Source of the DNA: Mytilus trossulus
Lineage: Eukaryota; Mollusca; Bivalvia; Mytilida; Mytilidae
Assembly: GCF_036588685.1 (NCBI RefSeq)
Contig: NC_086375.1
Coordinates: 41,447,270 to 41,511,269, forward strand
Direction: 5' to 3'
Length of the DNA: 64,000 nt
Position numbers and translations under genes: made by a program. Each line of letters starts with the position of its first letter. The stretch's first letter is position 1. The notes under the pieces were generated by a model that ran no database searches, was not told the DNA's origin, and was given only the letters and a program-made list of their open reading frames with translations. This document shows positions 1-12,000 of this stretch, piece after piece.

Positions 1-51
1 ATTGTTTTGGACGACTTAGAAGACAACATCTGTTCTACAAATACGTTGCAG
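1..51 (+). CDS. Gene I exon 1 (partial B exon)
   Basis: The 3' end of a B exon cut by the window edge. It encodes CFGRLRRQHLFYKYVAG and ends at a gtatat donor. It matches the B exon that precedes the large His exon at 9651-9779 and in gene II at 50701-50829. Confidence 0.8.
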
Positions 52-3000
52 GTATATTTGTAAACGATTTTTTGAGGCAACCAACACCAATTTGTATATA
101 CTTTTTATATTTTTATTAAATATTCAGAGAAGAAGTAAATGAACAGTCTATTGAAAAATCAAAGATCTGTGTTAAAAAAAAAACCAAGAGACACACATAG
201 TACACAGAATACAAGAGTAATAGGAATCTGAAAATAAAATGAGGGCGAAAATATATAGAAAAGAAAGAAATAATGAGAATATTCAGAATACGTTAGAATG
301 ATTTATTAGCAAAAAGGATGGGTAAATGAGATAAAAAATTAAAAAGCTATGCTGTTATCAAAATTTACTTGAATTGTCAATGCAAACAGTTTCATGAATA
401 TATAATTTTTAAATGTATTGAATATTTATGTAATTATTTATATTTACAGTTCAACATGCCATCGGACTAAATTTGTTGCGTAGGCACAGCCATATTGCCA
501 ATCAACATGTGACCAGAATTAATCATGAAGCCAACAAACATGTTGCAAGGATATCACACGTATCTAACATACACGAACGTAATATTGCTTCCCAGGCAGG
601 AAAACATGTTCACAGAATTGCAAGCGTGGCCAATAAACACATAAATAGATTTAAAGCACTCGTAGATTTCCACATAAATAGACTTCACAAACACACAAAA
701 CATCACTTGTCAGCTCTTGAACACCAACATACAAGACATTTACATGACCGCGAGTATCAGAACAAAAAACATGAGTTGAAGGTCGACTACTTGCACGGAA
801 AACACGAACATACCATCAATAAACTACATGACTACCATGGTATATTTGGTGTCGGACACTTGGTGAGCTACTTGGATTACTATAAGAAATACCATGGATT
901 CAAAATCAGTCACAACAGATTTTCATACGGAGGACATGGTAAGAAAGTTTTAAAGTTTTAGGAGATGACTATAGTGTTATAAACCTTTTCTTCGGAAAAC
1001 AAATGTCATGTTTTAGTGAATTAAGAAAATTTGTTATTGCAAAACGTGAATTTTGTATAACAAAATACAAACCTCATTGTGGTATGATTGTATTTGAGTA
1101 GGAGGATTTATGGCGGATATAAAGACCTGAAAAATGTTATATTGAATTAAAAAGAAATAAGAAGCAATTTCCATTTTTAGTTCAAATGGTAAAGGTAACA
1201 AAAACCTATTTATCAAAATAGACGTCAGACAATTGTTCAAATGCCAAGTATTTTTAACCTGCAATCTGATTCTGGTGAAATTCTCAGCCTGAGTAACCAT
1301 AAGCTTGTGCATGCTAGTAAAATGTGCCGACAGGAAATGTTCTAAAATTTCAAGCCTTTACTTTAGAAATATCATGATATATTTTTTATAGCATACACAC
1401 TGAAATGTGGACTTCAACGATTTTATAATTTATGGAGTAACTGCTGGTCTAGTTATCACAGAAGGAGTTTATGTTTTGGACGACTCAGGAAGAGCCATCT
1501 CTTTGAATTATATTCCGGAGGTAGTTAACCTTGTTATGTTTTTATCATACACGCCTATCATACACACATATAATTAAAATAAATGTGAAATATTTTTTGC
1601 TTCTTCATCATAAATAAACATGATAATATGACATTGATAACATTTACCTTGTCATGGACAGTGTTCAACAATCATAAAACAGATCGTTTATAAAAAAAAA
1701 ATAGTGTTTTATTCCATCGCGTCAAATTGAAAACATCAATTACGAAAGAAGAAAGACGGATCAAAACAGAAAGGAACATTACTCGCTAAAAGAAAGCATA
1801 TATTTTTTTTTATTTTAACATAAAAAATAATATTGAATATGTATTTTAATGAAAACCTGTCGTGATAAAATTATATAAATATATTTGGAATTTGCAAGCA
1901 AACACATAGATAGTGATAAAAACCCCACGTCTAGTCAACCTGTTTCCAAAATGCAAATTTTTTTTCACAGAGTTATGTTTGATTATAATATTTCAAAAGT
2001 TAATTGATATTTTACACTTGTTTCACATTTTTTGGAAATAATTCAAGAACGAGATTAGAACGAGACTGAAAAGTCAGAAGAATACATCCTTAAGTTGAGT
2101 CATTTTATATTTTTTTCTAGGAAATGCAATTATTGGTGCTATTAAATAAAAAGACAATAAGCTAAAATTCTTTTGCCAGGCTAATTGAAAACCTTAAAAA
2201 AATGTTCAAAGGGAAAAGATCAATCAATCAACACTATTTCAATAAAAAAATTCTATGACGTATTTAAATTTTTTAAATTTCAAATCTTAATTGTCTTTTT
2301 TCTTGGCTTAACCGATGACGTTTATTAATCTGACTTATTTACATTGATGCACAGGTCATGGATATGGAGGTGGTTATCTTAGCTATTATAAAAAATACCA
2401 TGGATTCAAACTACGACACAACAGATTTTTCTATGGCGGTCATGGTAAGTATTTAAAGTATTGCCTCTACTGTTGCCTTTACTCATTTTTCATGGCGACT
2501 CGTTTTGAGTATATTTATATCGTAGAAATACACTGACACTTTTATACTGTTTTTTAGTATATGATATTAGTACGTGTTTATGGTGAATAACTGTCTCATT
2601 GGCAATTATACAACACCTGGCATGCCCAATTTTCAATTATATACTAAACTACAAAATGTGCCACATTTGTTATTCAGAATATAAACACGTTCTTGTTTTA
2701 ATATTCAACATTTTTTTTCGCCTCATAAAAAGATCAAACCAATTTTCCGAAGAAGAAAAAGTTGCATCGAAAACAACATTTATTTCAGGATACAGATTGA
2801 GATGTGCAAGGAGACGATTCTATAGAAGCTGGAGGGGTTGTTACAGAAGATATAACAGTAGAAGTCGTTGTTTTGGATATCTAAGGAAAAGACATCTGTT
2901 TGGACTTTATCATAGAGGTATTACATTTTGACGTGTTTGTTAACATATAGAAAAAGTTAATTGAATATTCGCATTAATTTTTTATGTATTGTTTGAAACT

Positions 3001-6000
3001 GAAAGTAAATGTTTCTTTTATTCTTTCCAGGCATACGCATTATATACACATTTGCATATTGTACACTACCGTTTCTTCATATGATGTTAAGTAGAATTTT
3101 GACTTCAAGTCATTGTTTTCAATTCAAACTTTAAAGAAACGTTAGTCCTCTAGATATAATATTGAAGTTTCTTTTTCATAAATATGAAAATTTACTTGAT
3201 TTATTTTAAATTGTTAATTAAATTTGTCTAAATTAGTGTACATGTATTGAAAAAAAGAAGTGTATTTGGTGACGTAATCATGAGATGGTAAAGGGCAAGT
3301 TTGATATAATGTCCTCCTATAGAATGCTTTAACTATATTAACTACAGTAATATGTCAGTATTGTGTAAGTCATGTTAATGTAAAAGATTAATACCTACTT
3401 TTTTGTTGATCTTTATGTTTTTTTTTTAATATAAAGCAGGTTACAGAAGTGTACACAGTCACACAAAATATAGCTATAGCTATTATAGAAGTCATCATGG
3501 ATTCAGCATTAGACATAGCAGATTTTCCTATCATGGAGTTTGTAAGTTGTTACTAAAATACAATTTGTTTAGTAGAAAATGAAAATGGGAAAAATATAAA
3601 CCAAATTAGTAACACTTTACTTGTATAAAGTCATACGAATAATGATGAACGATATATATAAACTCATTATAGATATCAGTATGAAAATGTTGTACCCCGT
3701 GTATCGTCTACCACAGACTTAGTAGTAACGCTTGTGAAAAAGTGAAACTGGCTAAATAAAGTTCGAAGTTGAAGAGCATTTAGAACACAATATTCCGAAA
3801 AATGTTGCCAAATATATGATAATATATTCCCGGTGTTGAAAATCCTTATTATTACGAAAACATATTCAGTTTTGTTAACAGGAAATTTATAATCATGACC
3901 AATTTACCCCAAGTTTTTGGTTGGGTTCGCATTGCTTAGTGTTTACTTTTCTATGTTTTTTCATGTTTACTTATAAAAAGGGGAGAGGTGGCATGATTGC
4001 CAATGAGACAACATTCCACAAGAGACCAAAACGACACAGAAATTAACAATTATAGGTCACCGTACGGCCTTCAATAATGAGCAAAGATCATATTGCATAG
4101 TCAGCTACACACGTCCCCGAAATGACAATATAAAACGTGAAAACTAACGGCCTTAATTATGTATAAAAAATTAACGAAAAACAAATATATTGCACATAAA
4201 TAAACGACAACCACTGAATTAGAGGCTCGTGACTTGGGACAGGCACATGCATACAGAATGTATATCATTTTCATTTTTAGCCATGTCGTTGTCAGTTTGT
4301 TTTCGATATATTAGTTTGACTGTCCTTCTGGTATCTTTCGCCCCTCTGTTCAAGAAGACTCAATTTATTTCTTTTTTTGTAGGACTGAAATAAAAAAAAT
4401 ATGTTCTTGTGTTTTGTGTTTTAGTTCTTTGATTTACATAAAATAAGAAATTACTTTATATGTTTTTAAAAATTAGTTTTTGGTTTTAAATTATATAGAT
4501 TTGTTAAAGTATTTACCTATGTAACTCCTAAGAAAAAGATATTATTTAATTTCAGCATACCGACTTCAATGTAGCAGCACCCGATTCTACAGACTTTGGA
4601 GTAATTGCTATGATCATTATCATAGTGTAGGAACCTGTTTTGGACGACTGAGAAACCAACATCTGTTCTATAGATACGTTGGAGGTATGTTCATTAACGA
4701 TATATTTAGAAAAATCATAAATCTCTGCGTTTTCACATTTTAAAAATAGATACTTTGAATAAAAATTAAAAGAAACTCTGAATTCTAAGATTAGGTCAGG
4801 GAATCGTCTTGAATGCAACCAATTTTAAACATTGTTCTCTGCCATAAAAGCTTATGTAAATACAATTAGTACTGTATTCAATTTTTTCGTGTTAAATTGA
4901 TCTTTGTTTATAAAATATTTATAGGTAGCTCATATGGTGGTATTGTTGGTGGATACGGTCACAGTAGATATAGCTATAGCTATTACAGAAGTCATCATGG
5001 ATTCAGTATTAGACATAACAGATTTTCTTATCATGGAGTTTGTAAGTTGTTACTAAAAATACCCTTCATTTAGTATACAATGAAAAAACCACATCGACAT
5101 ATGAATCAAATTAATTGATGCATTTGTTTGTTCAAAGTGATAAGAATATCACTGCACTATATAAATAAACCCATCGTAAATTCCTGGGTTAAAATTGAAA
5201 GTCATCAAACGCCAGTTTCTTCTACAAAATTACTTCACAGTCACGGTTGTAGAAAAAAAAGTAAAAATGATAAATTAAATTACGAAATTAAAGAGCAGTT
5301 AGATCTAAAACGTCTGAATTATTTTTAGAAAAGTAGCCTCAGTAATCTATTCATGGAATATAATATCTGTAGTATATCAAACACATTCTAAATTTGTAAA
5401 GATGTACCATATCAAGGATAAATCATGCCAACAGAAAAACATTTTGAAATGTTTCATCAATTTTAATTATTTTGGGAGTACAACCAAACATTGACTTGTG
5501 GTTTGTGTTTCAGATGTTGACCTAAGATAAAGAAAATCATAATTTCTAGAGTTTAAAACAATAAGAATTTTTACATCAAATAGACTTACTCAAGTATTTA
5601 TCAGTGTTGCACCTTATACAAATATATTATTGACTTTCAGCCTACAGACTAAAATGTAGCAGCACCCGATTCTACAAACTTTGGAGTAATTGCTATGATC
5701 ATTATCATAGTGTAGGAACCTGTTTTGGACGACTTAGAAGCCAACATCTGTTCTATAGATACGTTGGAGGTATATTCATTAACGATACATTTAGAAAAAT
5801 TATAAATCTCTGCGTTTTCACTTTGTTTTAATAGATAATTGTGATAAAAAGTAAAAGAAACATAATTCTAAGGTTACTAAATTCCAAGAATAATTCAGGG
5901 AATCGCCTTGCTGTTATAAAAGCTTATGAAATACAATTAGTACTGTGTTTAATGCTTTTGTGAAAACATGATTTATGTTAATTAATATCTTCAGGTAGCT

Positions 6001-9000
6001 CATATGGTGGTATTGTTGGTAGATACGGCCACAGTAGATATAGCTATAGCTATTACAGAAGTCATCATGGATTCAGTATTAGACATAACAGGTTTTCTTA
6101 TCATGGAGTTTGTAAGTTGTTACTAGAAATACCTATAATATTTTATAGAAATGAAACGAAATATAGAAAAACACAAATATATTTTAACAAATAAAGGTCT
6201 GGTTATCTTTTCCTGCGGATGAACATCTATAGTATTTCCAAAACATTGTATGTTTTGTTAGCTGTTACTACATTAAGGATAAATCATGTCAACACAAAGT
6301 AATTTTCAAATTTTTCATCTTAATATGTTTTAAATTTTTGAAATCACAACCAAAAGTTTTCTCTTTGTGTTTTTGTTGTTTGACCACTAAGGCAATTATT
6401 TTTAAGTTTTCAAAAGTATGCTTTACATTATACAAGACTTGTATTAGCCTTTTACAAATAAAATCATCATAGATATCAGGATTACAAATTGATATATTTA
6501 CGCCAGTGCGCGTTTCGTCTAGAAAAGACTCTGCAGTGATGCTCGAATGAAAAAATGTTATAAAGGTAAAATAAAGAAAATAATGAAATTTGATTTCAGC
6601 ATACCGACTAAAATGTAGCAGCACCCGATTTTACAGACTTTGGAGTAATTGCTATGATCATTATCATAGTGTAGGAAGCTGTTTTGGACGACTTAGAAGA
6701 CAGCATCTGTTCTATAGATACGTTGCAGGTATGTTCGTTTTAAGATATATGAAAACAAATTATGAATCTCTACCTTTTCAATTATATTTGTATCTATTTG
6801 GAACAGAAAGTAAAAATAACTCAATTCCTAATAAAATCATAATTTTAAGAAAACACCATCTATTCTATGATGAAGGTTTTATCGTAAAAGATGCAGGAAG
6901 ACAATGTATTTATATGTCTTTTTAATTTTTTTCTAAATCCTATCATAACTACAAGGGGAGAACATAATGAATTGAATAAATCACAATGAAATGCCAGTAG
7001 TCTAAGAAGACCAAAATAAATTCCTCTACCAAATAAGTCACATTGTCGTAAAGGAATAACAATTATAACGAAAACTAATCCATATAGATTTAAGATAATC
7101 TTTCCAAGTAGCTATTGCATCTGTCCAAGAAAAGTTATCTCTTTCTGTTCAACTGTATGACTGATGCCACAATCAATATATAAAACGTTAATTGAAAAGT
7201 ACGTACATATAATAACTCATAACATAAATGTTGATTTGTTTATGTTTCTTACATAAAGCGAAATAAATTCCTATCATTCGATTGAGAATAACTCCGAATG
7301 TAAATATTCTTAAACTCTAGAAAATTTCATGGTAAACTAAACCGTAACTGATATAATCAAAGGCATAACAACTGTTCTATTTATTTGTACAACAGTGAAA
7401 AACTAGCAATAACAATAAAAATCCAAAACTTTTTTTAACAATAGCACTGAATCTTGATTCAAGAAGTGATTTCAGATGCAAACAGTTATAAAGTATTACA
7501 TTCACCATAACAAATGCCTGTTCGTTTCAAACATTATTATAACTGTTTATCTTTCTTTTTAATTTTATGTGACTAATTGATTTATGTTTATCAATATTTA
7601 CAGGTAGCTCATATGGTGGTATTGTTGGTGGATACGGCCACAGTAGATATAGCTATAGCTATTACAGAAGTCATCATGGATTCAGCATCAGACACAACAG
7701 ATTTTCTTATCATGGAGCTTGTATGTTGTTTATTCAAATACCTACAATATTTTGTAGAAATGAAACGAAACATAGAAAAACACAAATATATATTGCAAAC
7801 GAGCTCTGGTAATCTTATCCTATAGAAGCACATCTGTAGTATTTCCAAAACATTGTATGTTTTGTTTGCAGGTACCATATTAAGGATAAATCATATCAAC
7901 ACAAATTCACTTTGAAATGTTTCTTCTAAATATGGTTTTAATTGTTTTCATCACCACCAAAAGTTTTCTTCTTGTGCTTTTATTTTCAGTTGTGGTTTGA
8001 CTTCAAAGCCAATTATTTCAAAAGTTTCAAAAAACATGCTTTACATTATATAAGACTTTTATTAGCCTTTAACAAAGTTACACATACGTAAATGCTGGTA
8101 TTTAATTTCAGCATATAGACTGAAGTGTAGCAGCACCCGATTCTACAGACTATGGAGTAATTGCTATGATCATTATCATAGTGTAGGAACCTGTTTTGGA
8201 CGACTTAGAAGCCAACATCTGTTCTATAAATACGGTGGAGGTATGTGCGTTAACAATACATGAAAACAAATTATGAAACTCTATATTTCCATACAGCTTT
8301 ATATATACTTGGGATAGGAAGTAAAAAAAAACCTCAATTCTAAATGAAGTCATAAGTTTAAGAATACACCATATCTTCTATGATAGAGGTATTATCGAAA
8401 ACGAAGCAGGAAGACAAAGTATTTATAAGTATTTTGATATATTTTATTGAATCTTATTATAACTACTTAGGGATAAGATAATGAATTTAATAATCTGAAT
8501 GAAATTTCAGAAGTCTAAGATCACCAAAATAAATACCTCCACCAACGAATTAACTTAGTCGTTAAGGTATAACAAATATGAAGACAAATAATCCCTATAG
8601 ATTAGATATATATTTTCAAAGAAAAGAATTCATCTGTCCAGGAATGGTAATCTGTTTCTGCTCAACTAATGGATGATGCCATAACTAATATATAAAACGC
8701 AATTGAACAGTAAATACATATGATAACTCATAGCATAAGTGTTGATAAGTTTGTGTTTGCATAATGCGATATAAATTCCTATCATTCGATTGACCAAATC
8801 ATAACTCCGAATGTTAATATTTTCAAACTTCAAAATCATTTTCATGGTAAACTAAAACGTTTTGATAGAGTCAAAGGCATAATAATAATTTAATACTTAG
8901 TATAAAAGTGAAAAAGTAGCAATTAAACACGAATAATTTATTAACTATAGCACTGGAAATATATTTTAAAAATAACCTACAAAGCGCAACATACAATATT

Positions 9001-12000
9001 AGATGTTCGATTGTTACATTTTTTCAAGTATTTAAAATGTCTTGGCTTTCAAACTTTGGGCTTTGATCACAATGCAAGAATCTTAATTCAACAAGTGACA
9101 AGTTGATTTAAGTTGATCAATATTTACAGGCAGCGCTTATGGTGGCGTTGTTGGTGGATACGGTCATGGAAGATATAGCTATAGATATTACAGAAGTCAT
9201 CATGGTTTCAGCATTAGACATAACAGATTTTCTTATCATGGAGTTTGTAAGTTGTTACTTAAAATATACATTCTTGAGAAAAAATGAAAATAAAAGATCT
9301 GAAATATAAGCCGAATTAGTAAGTGCATAAAGTCATAGGAATATTGCTAAGCTTTATAAATACACTCATCATAGATAATATGATTAAAATTTTGTACGCC
9401 AATCGCGTGTTTCATTTACAAAATACTCACATTGTTATGAAGCCTCAATGAATTTTTTTTAAGCATTACATTAAATTTTTGTGTTTATTTGTCAGTTCTT
9501 GTATTGATACCGAACTCAAGCAAAATCAAAATATTAAAACATCAGAAAAAAATTATTTTAAAAGTTTAAAAAGATGTAGATTTATATCATATAGTTTTTG
9601 TAAGCATTACACAAAGTAACACCTAAGAAAAAGATAATATTTAATTACAGCATACCAACTGAAATGTAGTAGCAGCCGGTTCTACAGGTTATGGAGTGAC
9701 TGTTATGATGATTATCATAGTGTAGGTGACTGTTTTGGACGACTTAGAAGACAACATCTGTTCTACAAATACGTTGCAGGTATATTTGTAAACGATCTTT
9801 TGAGGCAAACAATACCAATTTTTATATATTTTGTATATTTTTATTAAATATTCAGAGAAGAAGTCAATAAACAGTCTATTGACAAATCACATATCTGTGT
9901 TAAACAATAAGCAAGAGACACACCGAATACACAGAATCCAAAAGTAATAGGAATCTGAAAATAAAGTGAGGGCGAAAATATATGTAAAAGAAAGAAATAA
10001 CATGAATAATTAGAATATTCAAAATACGTTAAAATGATTTTTTAGCAAAAAGGTCGGTTAAATGAGATAAAAAATTAAAAAACTGTACTGTTATCAAAAT
10101 TTACTTGAATTGTCAATGCAAACAGTTTCATAAACTTATACTTTGTAAATTCATTGAATATTTATGTTGTTATATATATTTACAGTTCAACATGCCATCG
10201 GACTAAATTTGTTGCGTAGGCACAGCCATATTGCCAATCAACATGTGAACAGAATTAATCATGAAGCTAACAAACATGTTGCAAGGATATCACACGTATC
10301 TAACATACACGAACGTAATATTGCTTCCCAGGCTGGAAAACATGTTCACAGAATTGCAAGCGTGGCCAATAAACACATAAATAGATTTAAATCACTCGTA
10401 GATTTCCACATAAATAGACTTCACAAACACACAAAACATCACCTTTCAGCTCTTGAATACCAACATAAAAGACACTTACATGACCGCGAGTATCAGAACA
10501 AAAAGCATGAGTTGAAAGTCGACTACTTGCACGGAAAACACGAACATACCATCAATAAGCTACATGACTACCATGGTATATTTGGTGTCGGACACTTGGT
10601 GAGTTACTTGGATTACTACAAGAAATACCATGGATTTAAAATCAGTCACAACAGATTTTCATACGGAGGAAAAGGTAAGAAAGTTTAAAAGTTTGAGGAG
10701 ATGTCTATAGTGTTATAAACCTTTCTTCGGAAAACAAATGTCATGCTATAATGAATTAAGAAAATTTGATATTGCAAAACGTGTATTTTGTTTAACAAAA
10801 TATAAATCTCATTGTGGTATGATTTTATTTGAGTAGGAGGGTTTATGGCGGATATAAAGACCTTAAAAATATTATATTTAATTAAAAAGCCTTTTGTATT
10901 TTTTGTTCACATGGTAAAGGCAACAAAAACCTATTAATCAAAATAGACGTCAGACAATTGTTCAAATGCCAAGTATTTTTAATCTTCAAACTGATTCCGG
11001 TGAAATCCTCAGCCTGAGTAAACATAAGCTTGTGCATGCTAGTAAAATGTGCCGACAGGAAATGTTCTAAATTTTCAAGGCTTTACTTTAAACATATCAT
11101 GATATATTTTTATAGCATATACACTTAAATGTGGACTTCAACGATTTTATAATTTATGGAGTAACTGCTGGTCTAGTTATCACAGAAGGAGTTTATGTTT
11201 TGGACGACTCAGGAAGAGCCATCTCTTTGAATTATATTCCGGAGGTAGTTAACCTTGTTACGTTTTTATCATATACGCCTATTATTAAAATAAATCTAAA
11301 ATACATAGATATTTTATTGCTTCTACATCATAAATGAAAATAAAAATATGACATTGATAACATTTCCCTTGTTATGGGCAGTGTTCAACAATCATAAAAA
11401 ACATCGTTTAAAAAAGAGAAATATCTAGTGTTTTATTCCATCATGTCAAATTGAAAACACCAATAACGAAAGACAAAAGACGGATCAAAACATAAAGGGA
11501 CATTTCTTGCTAAAAGAAAACATATCATATTTTTTTATTTTATCATCACATAACAAATAATATTTGATATGTATTTTAATTAAAACCTGTCGTGATAAAA
11601 TTATAGAAATATATTTGGAAATTGCAAACAAACACATATATAGTGATAAAAAAGTCTAGCCAACCTGTTGCCAAAATGCAAATGTTAATGAAATAATTTC
11701 GAAACCAAATAATTTCAATTATATATGTAAAACAAAGAATCATAAAACTGCTAAAAAAGCTATGCTATCCGATCAGTAGAAAATTTAAACGGCTATATTC
11801 TTTAATAACAGATTACGACAATGACTACGCTTCTGGGGCAGTAGTTGTGAAGAACACAGTATATGGCGGCGGTTATCATCTGGGTGACAGCCATGTAGTA
11901 ACTTACATGGACTACTACAAACAATACCATGGATTTAAAATCAGTCATAATAGATTTACATACGGAGGAAAAGGTGAGCCAGTTTACAACTAATTTAAAC

